Shown here: one piece after another, positions 8,967-19,232 of the stretch
Position numbering within the stretch: position 1 is the first letter of the stretch
Layout of the letters: every line of letters begins with the position of its first letter
Position numbers and translations under genes: made by a program
Origin: Nocardia carnea NBRC 14403
Lineage (GTDB): Bacteria > Actinomycetota > Actinomycetes > Mycobacteriales > Mycobacteriaceae
Assembly: GCF_000308515.1 (NCBI RefSeq)
Contig: NZ_BAFV01000029.1
Span: forward strand, 124,001-188,000
Length of the DNA: 64,000 bases
Direction: 5' to 3'
Notes under the pieces: model-generated
What the model saw: only the letters and a program-made list of their open reading frames with translations
Told to the model about the DNA's origin: nothing
The model's database searches: none

Positions 8967-11900
8967 ATGCAGGAAGAGCTCCATTTGCCACTCGCACGTA
9001 CGACGAAAAAGGTGGACTGGGGCCACGGCGGAGAGGGATTGCGGCAGGAAGTCGGCAGGCTGACCGGAGTCCCGGTGGACGCGCTGACCGACGACGCCGA
9101 CCTGCTCGGCCTGGGACTCGACTCGGTGACCATCATGCGCATCTCCGGGCTCATGCGACGTGCGGGTACGCGGGTGGAGTTCCGGGATCTCGTGCAGAAT
9201 CCGACGCTCGGGGCATGGCGGAAACTGCTGGACAGCGGCCGATCCGACGCTCCCGCGGAGCGGGATACTGCCGATGAACCGGTCGCCGTCGACCACTCGG
9301 CGCCCTTTCCGCTGGCGGTGATGCAACACGCGTTCTGGATCGGGCGTACGCAGACGCAGTACCTGGGCGATGTGGCCGCCCACTTCTACACCGAGTTCGA
9401 CCACGAGGGCGGTCTCGACCCGGATCGGCTGGAGCGCGCGATGCGTGCCCTGATTGCGCGGCACCCGATGCTCCGGGTGGCGATCGACGCCGCGGGTATG
9501 CAGCAGGTAACCGAGCGCGGCTCCTGGCCCGGCCTGGTTGTCCACGACCTCCGGGAATTGCCCGAGCCGGAGCGCATTCGGCGCTCGGCACGGATCCGGG
9601 ACACTCTCTCGCATCGGAGCATGGATATCGCGGCAGGCGAGGTAGTCGATCTCCAGCTCTCGTTACTGCCCGGCGGTCGGTCCCGGGTGCACCTGGACCT
9701 GGACATGATCGCCGGGGACGCACTGAGCCTGCGCAATCTGCTCGCTGACCTGACCGCTCTGTACGAGCACGGTCCCGGGGCGCTGCGCGCGCTGGAATAC
9801 AGCTACGGCCGGTATCTCGCCGACCGCGGCCGGAATCGGGCCACCGCGAAGGAACAGGCCCGGCGCTGGTGGCAGGCGCAGCTGCCGGAACTGCCCGCAG
9901 CGCCCGAACTTCCACTGCTGACGACCGAGGAAGCGAGCGGCGGGGCACGGGTCGACCGGCGCCGGCACTGGCTGTCCCCGGACCGCGCGGCACAGCTGCG
10001 TGAACGGGCACAGCACGCCGGACTGACCACTGCCGGCGCGCTCGCGACGGTTTTCGCGGAAACCATCGGCGCCTGGAGCAGCACCGACCGCTTCCTGCTG
10101 AACCTGCCCGCGTTCGACCGGGAGCCCCTGCACGACGACGTGGACCTCCTTGTCGGCGACTTCTCCAGCTCGGTGCTGCTCGACGTGGACCTGTCCGCTC
10201 CGATGTCGCTCACCCAACGGGGACAGGCGATCACCGCCCGGCTGCGCGAGGTACTGGGATACGCGGCGTATTCGGGCGTCGAGGTATTACGGGATCTGAG
10301 CCGGGCCCACGGTGGGGAGCGGATACTCGCGCCGGTGGTGTACACCAGTGCACTGAGCCTGGGCGAGCTGTATGCCCCCGACGTGCGGAAATGCCTGGGC
10401 GAACCGTCCTGGACGATTTCCCAAGGGCCGCAGGTCCGGCTGGACGCCCAGGTGACCGAATTCGGCGGCGGCATCCTGCTCAACTGGGATGCCCGGGTCT
10501 CGCTGTTCCCGCCCGGACTGCTGGACATCATGTTCGACGCCTACGTGCGGTTGGTCGAACTATTGCTGGACGACGACGGTGCATGGGACCGTCAGGCGCC
10601 GTGGCCGGCCCTCGGCCGTCGGTACGGTGAGGTCGCCCTCGCGCCTGCCATACCGCTACACCAGCGCTTTTTCACCCGGGCCGCCGCCGATCCGGAACGG
10701 ATCGCCCTGCTCGCCGCCGGCGCACCGATCTCCTACGGTGAACTCTCGGAACGCGCCCGGCGCATGGCGCGACTGTTGCAGGACAGGGGGATCGGCCGCG
10801 GCGACAGCGTGGCCGTCACCCTGCCCAAAGGAGTCGACCAGATCATCGCGGCGCTGGGTGTGCTCGCCGCCGGCGCGACCTACGTGCCCTCGGGGATCGA
10901 TCTACCTGTTGCGCGGCGCGCGCGGATATACCGCACCGCCGACGTCCGACTGGTCGTCACCGACCGGAACACCGTGGCCACCGGCTCGTGGCCCGACGAT
11001 ATCGACGCGGTTTTCCCGGAGCAGGCCCGTGCCGTCGCCCCGTTGACCCAGATCGTCGAGGTAAACCCCGAAGACGTCATGTACGTCATCTTCACCTCCG
11101 GCTCCACGGGCGAGCCCAAGGGTGTCGAGGTTCCGCACCGGGCCGTCGCGGCCACCGTCGACGCGGTGAACGGCCGGTTCGGCATCGGTGCGGAGGATCG
11201 CACGATCGCGTTGTCCGCGTTGGACTTCGACCTCTCCGCCTACGACATGTTCGGATTCCTGGCGTTCGGCGGCTCGGTGGTCGTGGTCGACGAGCCACAG
11301 CGTCGCGATGCCGCGGCCTGGGCCGAACTGATCCGCCGGTGGGAAGTGACCGTCGTCAGTGCGGTACCAGCGCTGCTGGACATGCTGTTGATCGCCGCCG
11401 CCGGCTCCGGGCTGGGGAGCGCGCTGCGGGTGGTCATGCTCGGTGGCGACCGGGTCACCGTGGACCTGCCGGATCGGTTACGCCGGTTGGTTCCGGGCTG
11501 CCGATTCGCCGGCCTCGGCGGGATGACCGAGGCCGCCATCCATGCCACCGTCTGCGAGGTCGGCACCGTCGACCCCGGCTGGTCGAGCGTGCCGTACGGG
11601 GTTCCGCTACCGCACGCCGGCTGCCGGGTGGTCGACCGCCACGGCCGGGACTGTCCGGACTGGGCAGCCGGGGAACTGTGGGTCACGGGGCTCGGGTTGG
11701 CACACGGCTACCGGGGCGACCCGGAGCGCACCGCCGAGAAATTCGTCGAGCACGACGGCGTCCGGTGGTATCGGACCGGTGACCTGGTGCGCTATCGGCC
11801 GGACGGAGTACTCGAATTCCTCGGCCGTACCGACCACCAGGTCAAGATCCGCGGGCACCGGATCGAACTCGGTGAGGTCGAGGCAGTGCTGGCCGACCAT

Positions 11901-14900
11901 CCCCGGATCACTGCCGCGGCCGCCGTCGTCCTCGAACATCCGACCAGGTCTCTCGGCGCTGTTGTCGTGGGCGCCACTGGTGATCTCGACGACCTCACTG
12001 ACGACGCACTGCGTGCCTGGCTCGGCGAACGACTGCCCACCTACATGGTTCCCCGCCGGTTCGTCCGAAGCGCGGAACTCCCGATCACGCGTAACGGCAA
12101 GATCGATCGGGACGCGGTCCATACCGCCCTCGCCGCTGCCGTGGACAGTCGCGGCGGCACCGCCTCCGACGAGCCTCTGGCCGGCATGGAGCGGGTCGCC
12201 GCCGACGCATGGGGGGCGGTGCTCGATATCGAGAACATTCGGCGCGACGACGACTTCTTCGCCCTGGGGGGCGACAGTCTGCTGGCCACCCGCCTGATTC
12301 GGCGACTGGCGGCCGAGGGTGTGGCGGGCGCGGATCTGGCGCACCTGTTCACCGCGCCCACGCTCGCCGCATTCGCCGCGCCCCTGACCTTCGGCACCGC
12401 CACGGAGAGTGCGGAGATCGTGCCGGACCCCGAGCACCGGTACGAGCCGTTTCCGCTGACCGATATCCAGGTCGCCTACTGGCTGGGCCGGTCGGAGGAC
12501 TTCGATCTCGGCGGTATCGCTGCGCACCTGTACATCGAATACGACTGGCCCGGGGTCGATCCGGTTCGGTTGGAGGCCGCCTGGAATCGCGTGATCGACC
12601 GGCATCCGATGCTGCGCGCCGTGATTACCGTGGACGGCGCGCAGCAGGTCCTCGACGAGGTACCCACCTATCGGATACCGGTGGTCGAGCGCCCTGTGGC
12701 AAGCGTCCGTGACGAAATGTCGGAGAGCCTGCTCGAAGCCGGCAGCTGGCCGTTGTTCGATATCCGGGTCGCACGCGACGGTGCGGACACTCGGGTCTGT
12801 GCGGCGTTCGACACACTGATTGCCGACGGCCTGAGCGTGCTGGTGCTGCTTTCCGAGTGGACGAGACTGTACGCGGAGCCGGATCTGGCATTGCCCGAAC
12901 CGGGGCTGGAATTCCGTGACTATGTGCGCAGCTGTGCGCCATCGGAGGACGAGGTGCAGGTAGCACTCTCGTATTGGCGGTCGCGGCTGCCGGAACTGCC
13001 GCCCGGCCCGCAGTTGCCCTTGCGGGTGTTGCCGGCGGTGGTGGCGCGGCCCCGGTTCGTCCGTCGGGAGGTCCGGTTGGATGCCGATGTCTGGAGTCGG
13101 ATCGCCTCGCGGGCTCGTGGTTTCGGTGTGACGCCGAGTGTGGTGCTGCTGGCGTGTTACACGTGGGTGCTGGGGAGTTGGAGTGCGCAGCGGGATCTGA
13201 CGGTGACGTTGACCCGGTTCGATCGCCGCGAGGTGCATCCGGACATCATGCGAGTGGTCGGCGATTTCAGTTCGCTGCTGCTGGTGGCGGATCGCCCTGC
13301 GGAGAACGAGAGCTGGTTGGGGCGGGCGCGGCGGTTGCAGGAGCAGTTGTGGAGCGATCTGGACCACCAGCAGGTATCCGCGGTACGCGTACTACGCGAA
13401 CTGGCTCGCGACAGCGAGGTGCCCGCCGAACCTGTCCCGGTGGTGTTCACCTCCATGCTCGGCGTCGACGACGAGCTGGCTCGGTCGGTGCGCTGGCCGG
13501 ACTACACGCGGACACAGACGCCCCAGGTGTGGCTCGACCATCAGGTCATCGAACTCCCGGATGGGCTTCTGCTGAGCTGGGATTCGGTGGACGAGCTGTT
13601 TCCCGACGGGATGGTCGAGGAGATGCTGGCCAGCTATCACCGGCTGGTGTCCCGGCTGAGTGAGACGGATTGGGAGCAGCCGCTCGACTCGGCATTGCCG
13701 GTACTACCACCCGCTCAGCGGGCTGTCCGCGACCGCGTGAACGACACCGCCTGGCCCGACGCACTCGATGGAACCACCGCCGCGACGCACCCGGGTGCAG
13801 GCCGGAGCGTTCCGGGCCGCCTGCTGCATACAGCGATGTTCGAGATCGCCGCAGCCGACCCGGGCCGCACAGCGCTCATCGATGGCGATACGGCAGTGTC
13901 GTTCGGGGAGCTCGCCGAGCGGAGCCGCCGGGTCGCGGCGCTGTTGATTTCGCATGGTGTGCGGCCGGGTGATGCGGTGGCGGTGTCCGCTGTGCGCGGT
14001 GCGGCGCAGGTGGCGGCGTTGTACGGGGTCCTGGCCGCTGGTGCGGCGTATGTGCCGGTCGCCAAGGATCAGCCGGTACAGCGTCGGAACGCGATTCTGG
14101 AACAGGCCGGTGTCTCCGCGGTACTCACCGACGACACCACGCAATTCACCCTCGCTGCCGATCGCCACGCCGTGGACGGACCTACCGAGATCGCCGAGCA
14201 CACCTCCGGCGGCGTCGCCGAAGTTGCCGGTACTGCCGACCCCGGCGGCATTGCCGGGGTTGCCGGCACGGCCGGTCCCGGTGGTGTCGCCCAGCGTTTC
14301 TCTTCGAATGGTGCAGGTCCGGTTCCCGGGTGCGGTGCCGCAGGTGCTGCTCGTGACCCCGAACTTGACGTCGGCTCGGTTCCGGTGCTGGCGATCGGGG
14401 ATTCGCGAAACCACGAGCCCGCGCCGGTGTATCGCGGAAGCCTCGGCGATCTTGCGTATGTGATCTTCACGTCGGGTTCGACCGGTGTCCCGAAGGGAGT
14501 CGAGATCGAGCATGGACAGGCGGTGAATACGCTTGTCGACCTGCAGGATCGCTACGATCTCGGCCCGCGGGACCGGGTGCTTGCGGTGGCCGCTGTCGAT
14601 TTCGATCTGTCGGTGTTCGATCTGTTCGGTGTGCTCGGAGCCGGTGGGAGCGCGGTGATCGTGCCCGATGAGGATCGGCGTGATGCGGACCACTGGCTCG
14701 AGCTGGTGTGCGAGCACGGTGTGACGGTGTGGAATACGGTGCCGGCGATGCTGGACATGCTGCTCACGGTGGCCGAGGCCGGTCCAGGGCTGTCGTCGAC
14801 GCTGCGGTTGGCACTGGTGTCCGGAGATTGGGTGGGGCTGGATCTGCCCGGCCGCCTTGCCGCGCTGTCCGGGAGTTGCCGTCTCGTCGCTCTGGGTGGT

Positions 14901-17900
14901 GCGACGGAAGCGGCGATCTGGTCGAACTACTTCGAGGTCGATTCGGTGGAGCCGGAGTGGACGTCGATTCCGTATGGTCGGCCGTTGCGTAGCCAGCGGT
15001 TCCGGGTGGTCGACGAGAACGGCCGGGATCGGCCCGACTGGGTGCCGGGGGAACTGCTGATCGGTGGTGCCGGAGTCGCGCGGGGCTACCGCGGTCGGCC
15101 CGACCTCACTGCCGCGTCGTTTTTCGAGGAAGGTGGTATCCGCTGGTACCGGACCGGGGACCTCGGCCGCTACCGGCCGGACGGCGTCCTCGAATTCCTG
15201 GGTCGCGCGGACCGCCAGGTGAAGATTCGTGGTCATCGGGTGGAACTCGGTGAGATCGAGCAGGCCATCGCCGCTCACCCCGAGGTTCGGCGGGCGATCG
15301 CGCTCGCGGTGGGGGAGCGTGTACAGGCGCGGCTGGTCGCCTTCGTCGAACCGGAACTGCCCGAAGACCTGGCGAGCTTTCTGGCCGACCGGATTCCGTC
15401 GGGCTGGGCACCCGAGCTGATCGCACTGCCGGACCCACCCCTGACCGGCAATGGGAAAATCGACCACGCCGCCTTGGTACGGCGAGCCGAAGCAGCGACT
15501 GCCGCCGACCGGGCCGGCGCCGGGCGAAGCGAGCCGGTCCGTCCGGGCCTGGAGACCCGGATCGGGCAGATCTGGCAAGAAGTTCTCAGCGGCGGTCTTC
15601 CGGACCGGAATGCCAATTTCTTCGGCGCGGGCGGTGATTCGCTGTCCGCGACCCGGCTGGTGAGCCGCCTCTCCCGCGATCTCGGCATCAGCGTGACCTT
15701 GCGTCAGTTCTTCACCGACCCGACCATCGCCGGACTCGGCCACCACCGGACCGAGGCCGAGACCGCCGTACCGGGCGAGCAGTTGCGCAATGCATTCGCC
15801 GCCCCGGCGTTGACGGCCGATATCGCACATCGGCTGGATCCGTTCGAGCTGACCGATATTCAGGTGGCGTACTGGCTGGGCCGGTCGGGCGATTTCGATC
15901 TGGGCGGTATCGGGGCACAACTGTATTTCGAATACGACTGGCCCGGTCTGGACGTGGACCGGTTGGCGCACTCCTGGAACCGGGTGATCGAGCGGCACGC
16001 GATGATGCGTGCGGTGGTCGGCGCCGACGGCCTGCAGCGGGTCCTGCCCCACCACACCCCGGAGTACCGGATCCCGATCATCGAGGCCGGCGGTGATTTC
16101 GATGGCGCGGCCACCGCGTTGCGGGAAGAGATGGCCTGCGGAGCCGTGGATGCCGCCGCCTGGCCGCTGTTCGATATCCGGGTCGTGCGCGAGGGCGAGA
16201 GGTCCCGGGTCTGCGTGGTCTTCGACAGCTTGGTCGTCGACGGCCTGAGCGCCCTGGTGCTCATCTCCGAATGGACGCGCTGGTACACGGACCCGACGCT
16301 CGTCATGGAGCCATTGGCCGTCGAGTTCCGCGACTACGCGATGACCTGTTCGCCGGCGGAAGACGAGGTGCGGGCGGCTCTGTCGTATTGGCGCGCACGG
16401 TTGCCGGAGTTGCCGCCGGGCCCGCAGTTGCCCTTGCGGGTGTTGCCGGCGGTGGTGGCGCGGCCCCGGTTCGTCCGTCGGGAGGTCCGGTTGGATGCCG
16501 ATGTCTGGAGTCGGATCGCCTCGCGGGCTCGTGGTTTCGGTGTGACGCCGAGTGTGGTGCTGCTGGCGTGTTACACGTGGGTGCTGGGGAGTTGGAGTGC
16601 GCAGCGGGATCTGACGGTGACGTTGACCCGGTTCGATCGTCGCGAGGTGCATCCGGACATCATGCGAGTGGTCGGCGATTTCAGTTCGCTGCTGCTGGTG
16701 GCGGATCGCCCTGCGGAGAACGAGAGCTGGTTGGGGCGGGCGCGGCGGTTGCAGGAGCAGTTGTGGAGCGATCTGGACCATCAGCAGGTTTCCGCGGTAC
16801 GCGTACTACGCGAGCTCGCTCGCGACAGTGCGGTGCCCGCCGAACCGGTGCCCGTGGTGTTCACGTCCATGCTCGGGGTCGACGACGAGCTGGCAGGGTC
16901 GGTGCGCTGGCCCGACTACACGCGGACGCAAACTCCGCAGGTGTGGCTCGACCATCAGGTCATCGAACTCCCGGACGGGCTCCTGCTGAGCTGGGATTCG
17001 GTCGACGAGCTGTTCCCCGACGGGATGGTCGAGGAGATGCTGGCCGCCTACCACCGGCTGCTGACGCGGCTGGGCGAGCTGGATTGGGAGCAGCCCCTCG
17101 GCGCCACCTCGCCCATCCTGCCGGCACAGCAGCGGATGATGCGGGACTCCGTCAACGACACTGCCCGGCCCTGGCGGCTGCCCACACCGAGTACCGGCAA
17201 AAACTCGGGCGATGGCGGCAACGCGGCTGAGTCGACGAGGCTGTTGCATACGGCGATGTTCGACACAGCGGCTGCCGATCCCGACCGGATCGCCGTTGTC
17301 GATGGCGATACAGCGGTGTCGTTCGGAGAGCTCGCCGAGCGGAGCCGCCGGGTCGCGGCGCTGTTGATCGCGCACGGTGTCCGGCCGGGTGATGCGGTGG
17401 CGGTGTCCGCTGCGCGCGGTGCGGCGCAGGTGGCGGCGTTGTACGGGGTCCTGGCCGCTGGTGCGGCGTATGTGCCGGTCGCCAAGGACCAGCCGGTACA
17501 GCGTCGGAGCGCCATCCTGGAACAGGCCGGGGTTTCGGCCGTGCTCAGCGACGACACCAGCCGATTCGCTACCGCTGTCCGGCACAACGATGCCGGTGCC
17601 GCTGCCGAGCACACCGGCACAGGCCGTTCCGATGGCCCCCCGGAGCACGACGGCACGAGCGCAACCGCTGTCCTTGCTGCGGCCGCGGACGCCGCCGATG
17701 CGACCGGTGCCGGCAAGCGCGTTTCCTCGAACGACGCCGGTGTCGTTGCCGATCGGACCGCACACGACAACGTCGCCGGTGGCGGTGACGCCGCCGAACC
17801 GAACGCCGGTGGGGTCCCGGTGCTGGCGATCGCGGATTCGCGAAACCACGAGCCCGCGCCGGTGTATCGCGGAAGCCTCGGCGATCTTGCGTATGTGATC

Positions 17901-19232
17901 TTCACGTCGGGTTCGACCGGTGTCCCGAAGGGAGTCGAGATCGAGCATGGACAGGCGGTGAATACGCTTGTCGACCTGCAGGATCGCTACGATCTCGGCC
18001 CGCGGGACCGGGTGCTTGCGGTGGCCGCTGTCGACTTCGATCTGTCGGTGTTCGATCTGTTCGGCGTGCTCGGAGCCGGTGGCAGCATGGTGATCGTGCC
18101 GGACGAGGACCGGCGTGACCCGAATCGCTGGCTCGAGCTGGTTCGCGAACACGGCGTGACCGTCTGGAACACGGTGCCGGCGATGTTCGACATGCTGCTC
18201 ACGGTGGCCGAGTCCGATCCGGTGCCGTCGCTGCGCTTGGTGCTGGTATCCGGTGACTGGGTGGGGCTGGATTTGCCCGGCCGTCTGGCTGCCCTCGGCG
18301 ATGATTGCCGATTCGTCGCCCTGGGTGGTGCCACGGAAGCGTCGATCTGGTCCAACTACTTCGAAGTCGGCACCGTGGAACCGGAGTGGACCTCGATTCC
18401 TTATGGCCGGCCGCTGCGTAACCAGCGGTTCCGGGTGGTCGACGAGAACGGCTTGGATCGGCCCGACTGGGTGCCGGGGGAACTGCTGATCGGTGGTGCC
18501 GGAGTCGCGCGGGGCTATCGTGGCAGGTCCGACCTCACTGCCGCGTCGTTTTTCGAGGAAGGCGGTATCCGCTGGTACCGGACCGGGGATCTCGGCCGGT
18601 ATCGGGCGGACGGCGTCCTCGAGTTTCTCGGTCGCGCGGATCGTCAAGTGAAGATCCGTGGTCATCGGGTGGAACTGGGTGAGATCGAGCAAGCCATCAC
18701 CGCCCACCCCGAGGTTCGACGGGCGATCGCGCTCGCGGTGGGGGAGCGCGCACAGGCGCGGCTGGTCGTCTTCGTCGAACCGGAAACACCGGCCGACCCG
18801 GCGCGGCTCCCGGAAAGTTTGCCACGCTTCCTCGCCGACCGTATTCCCTCCGCCTGGACCCCCGAACTCATCCCACTCCTCGACCCGCCGCTGACCGGGA
18901 ACGGAAAAGTCGATCACGCCGCACTGGTGCGACGTGCTGAATCAGCGGCCGAGGCAGCGAGTTCCGAGCCGAGCGAGCCGATCCGTCCCGGGTTGGAGAC
19001 CCGGATAGCGCAGATCTGGTCGGAGACGCTCGGCAGTGCGCCGCCCGATCGGCACACGAGTTTCTTCGGTACAGGTGGCGATTCACTGTCGGCGACCCGT
19101 CTGGTGGGCCGCCTCACCCGGGAACTCGGCCTCACCGTGACGCTGCGCGAATTCTTCACGACCCCGACCATCGCCGGACTCGGCAATAACCAACCGCACA
19201 CCGATATCGACCTCGAAGAAGGTGCTTTGTGA
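8967..19232 (+). CDS. NRPS: ArCP-(Cy-A-PCP)x3, salicyl-primed heterocyclising synthetase
   Basis: A 3421-aa protein. It opens with an aryl carrier domain (residues 23-90, GLDSV, Ser53), followed by Cy1 about 110-545, A1 563-1060, PCP1 1073-1143, Cy2 1158-1580, A2 1620-2175, PCP2 2190-2260, Cy3 2290-2720, A3 2758-3325 and PCP3 3337-3408. All three Cy domains keep the DxxxxDxxS cyclisation motif (DMIAGDALS, DTLIADGLS, DSLVVDGLS). By eye, A2 and A3 have pocket residues close to the Cys code (DLFNLSLIWK). A1 departs at several positions (about DLYSMGLIHK). Modules 2 and 3 share near-identical DNA tracts and each carries a low-complexity insert of about 80 residues before the A3 motif. The ATG at 8967 (or the GTG just before it) begins the conserved carrier domain. 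The stop overlaps the next NRPS start (GTGA). Confidence 0.95.
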   Translation: MQEELHLPLARTTKKVDWGHGGEGLRQEVGRLTGVPVDALTDDADLLGLGLDSVTIMRISGLMRRAGTRVEFRDLVQNPTLGAWRKLLDSGRSDAPAERDTADEPVAVDHSAPFPLAVMQHAFWIGRTQTQYLGDVAAHFYTEFDHEGGLDPDRLERAMRALIARHPMLRVAIDAAGMQQVTERGSWPGLVVHDLRELPEPERIRRSARIRDTLSHRSMDIAAGEVVDLQLSLLPGGRSRVHLDLDMIAGDALSLRNLLADLTALYEHGPGALRALEYSYGRYLADRGRNRATAKEQARRWWQAQLPELPAAPELPLLTTEEASGGARVDRRRHWLSPDRAAQLRERAQHAGLTTAGALATVFAETIGAWSSTDRFLLNLPAFDREPLHDDVDLLVGDFSSSVLLDVDLSAPMSLTQRGQAITARLREVLGYAAYSGVEVLRDLSRAHGGERILAPVVYTSALSLGELYAPDVRKCLGEPSWTISQGPQVRLDAQVTEFGGGILLNWDARVSLFPPGLLDIMFDAYVRLVELLLDDDGAWDRQAPWPALGRRYGEVALAPAIPLHQRFFTRAAADPERIALLAAGAPISYGELSERARRMARLLQDRGIGRGDSVAVTLPKGVDQIIAALGVLAAGATYVPSGIDLPVARRARIYRTADVRLVVTDRNTVATGSWPDDIDAVFPEQARAVAPLTQIVEVNPEDVMYVIFTSGSTGEPKGVEVPHRAVAATVDAVNGRFGIGAEDRTIALSALDFDLSAYDMFGFLAFGGSVVVVDEPQRRDAAAWAELIRRWEVTVVSAVPALLDMLLIAAAGSGLGSALRVVMLGGDRVTVDLPDRLRRLVPGCRFAGLGGMTEAAIHATVCEVGTVDPGWSSVPYGVPLPHAGCRVVDRHGRDCPDWAAGELWVTGLGLAHGYRGDPERTAEKFVEHDGVRWYRTGDLVRYRPDGVLEFLGRTDHQVKIRGHRIELGEVEAVLADHPRITAAAAVVLEHPTRSLGAVVVGATGDLDDLTDDALRAWLGERLPTYMVPRRFVRSAELPITRNGKIDRDAVHTALAAAVDSRGGTASDEPLAGMERVAADAWGAVLDIENIRRDDDFFALGGDSLLATRLIRRLAAEGVAGADLAHLFTAPTLAAFAAPLTFGTATESAEIVPDPEHRYEPFPLTDIQVAYWLGRSEDFDLGGIAAHLYIEYDWPGVDPVRLEAAWNRVIDRHPMLRAVITVDGAQQVLDEVPTYRIPVVERPVASVRDEMSESLLEAGSWPLFDIRVARDGADTRVCAAFDTLIADGLSVLVLLSEWTRLYAEPDLALPEPGLEFRDYVRSCAPSEDEVQVALSYWRSRLPELPPGPQLPLRVLPAVVARPRFVRREVRLDADVWSRIASRARGFGVTPSVVLLACYTWVLGSWSAQRDLTVTLTRFDRREVHPDIMRVVGDFSSLLLVADRPAENESWLGRARRLQEQLWSDLDHQQVSAVRVLRELARDSEVPAEPVPVVFTSMLGVDDELARSVRWPDYTRTQTPQVWLDHQVIELPDGLLLSWDSVDELFPDGMVEEMLASYHRLVSRLSETDWEQPLDSALPVLPPAQRAVRDRVNDTAWPDALDGTTAATHPGAGRSVPGRLLHTAMFEIAAADPGRTALIDGDTAVSFGELAERSRRVAALLISHGVRPGDAVAVSAVRGAAQVAALYGVLAAGAAYVPVAKDQPVQRRNAILEQAGVSAVLTDDTTQFTLAADRHAVDGPTEIAEHTSGGVAEVAGTADPGGIAGVAGTAGPGGVAQRFSSNGAGPVPGCGAAGAARDPELDVGSVPVLAIGDSRNHEPAPVYRGSLGDLAYVIFTSGSTGVPKGVEIEHGQAVNTLVDLQDRYDLGPRDRVLAVAAVDFDLSVFDLFGVLGAGGSAVIVPDEDRRDADHWLELVCEHGVTVWNTVPAMLDMLLTVAEAGPGLSSTLRLALVSGDWVGLDLPGRLAALSGSCRLVALGGATEAAIWSNYFEVDSVEPEWTSIPYGRPLRSQRFRVVDENGRDRPDWVPGELLIGGAGVARGYRGRPDLTAASFFEEGGIRWYRTGDLGRYRPDGVLEFLGRADRQVKIRGHRVELGEIEQAIAAHPEVRRAIALAVGERVQARLVAFVEPELPEDLASFLADRIPSGWAPELIALPDPPLTGNGKIDHAALVRRAEAATAADRAGAGRSEPVRPGLETRIGQIWQEVLSGGLPDRNANFFGAGGDSLSATRLVSRLSRDLGISVTLRQFFTDPTIAGLGHHRTEAETAVPGEQLRNAFAAPALTADIAHRLDPFELTDIQVAYWLGRSGDFDLGGIGAQLYFEYDWPGLDVDRLAHSWNRVIERHAMMRAVVGADGLQRVLPHHTPEYRIPIIEAGGDFDGAATALREEMACGAVDAAAWPLFDIRVVREGERSRVCVVFDSLVVDGLSALVLISEWTRWYTDPTLVMEPLAVEFRDYAMTCSPAEDEVRAALSYWRARLPELPPGPQLPLRVLPAVVARPRFVRREVRLDADVWSRIASRARGFGVTPSVVLLACYTWVLGSWSAQRDLTVTLTRFDRREVHPDIMRVVGDFSSLLLVADRPAENESWLGRARRLQEQLWSDLDHQQVSAVRVLRELARDSAVPAEPVPVVFTSMLGVDDELAGSVRWPDYTRTQTPQVWLDHQVIELPDGLLLSWDSVDELFPDGMVEEMLAAYHRLLTRLGELDWEQPLGATSPILPAQQRMMRDSVNDTARPWRLPTPSTGKNSGDGGNAAESTRLLHTAMFDTAAADPDRIAVVDGDTAVSFGELAERSRRVAALLIAHGVRPGDAVAVSAARGAAQVAALYGVLAAGAAYVPVAKDQPVQRRSAILEQAGVSAVLSDDTSRFATAVRHNDAGAAAEHTGTGRSDGPPEHDGTSATAVLAAAADAADATGAGKRVSSNDAGVVADRTAHDNVAGGGDAAEPNAGGVPVLAIADSRNHEPAPVYRGSLGDLAYVIFTSGSTGVPKGVEIEHGQAVNTLVDLQDRYDLGPRDRVLAVAAVDFDLSVFDLFGVLGAGGSMVIVPDEDRRDPNRWLELVREHGVTVWNTVPAMFDMLLTVAESDPVPSLRLVLVSGDWVGLDLPGRLAALGDDCRFVALGGATEASIWSNYFEVGTVEPEWTSIPYGRPLRNQRFRVVDENGLDRPDWVPGELLIGGAGVARGYRGRSDLTAASFFEEGGIRWYRTGDLGRYRADGVLEFLGRADRQVKIRGHRVELGEIEQAITAHPEVRRAIALAVGERAQARLVVFVEPETPADPARLPESLPRFLADRIPSAWTPELIPLLDPPLTGNGKVDHAALVRRAESAAEAASSEPSEPIRPGLETRIAQIWSETLGSAPPDRHTSFFGTGGDSLSATRLVGRLTRELGLTVTLREFFTTPTIAGLGNNQPHTDIDLEEGAL
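13007..13414 (+). repeat. intragenic direct repeat, copy 1 (Cy2)
   Basis: About 408 bp of the Cy2 coding region are almost identical to 16421-16828 in Cy3, offset 3414, with only a handful of mostly synonymous differences. The flanks diverge much more. This indicates module duplication followed by recent gene conversion. Confidence 0.9.
14386..14630 (+). repeat. intragenic direct repeat, copy 1 (A2 core)
   Basis: About 245 bp around the A3 motif (FTSGSTG) of A2 nearly match 17821-18065 in A3. A further similar block pairs 13882-14100 with 17302-17520. The low-complexity inserts between these blocks are not conserved between copies. Confidence 0.88.
16421..16828 (+). repeat. intragenic direct repeat, copy 2 (Cy3)
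   Basis: Partner of 13007-13414. The match ends abruptly on both sides while the surrounding Cy sequences differ at many codons. Confidence 0.9.
17821..18065 (+). repeat. intragenic direct repeat, copy 2 (A3 core)
   Basis: Partner of 14386-14630. It covers the P-loop-like A3 motif and the start of the substrate pocket, so conversion here would keep the specificity of modules 2 and 3 alike. Confidence 0.88.

Noticed and set aside
13704..16781. A 1025-codon open frame on the minus strand across the first NRPS.
   Set aside because: It is the antisense shadow of a high-GC repeated coding region: very rich in Arg, His, Gln and Pro, recurring in the same way over the other module, with no recognisable domain.
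13007..16828. Repeats as an insertion sequence or other mobile element.
   Set aside because: The repeats are in-frame coding parts of Cy and A domains, have no terminal inverted repeats and no transposase.
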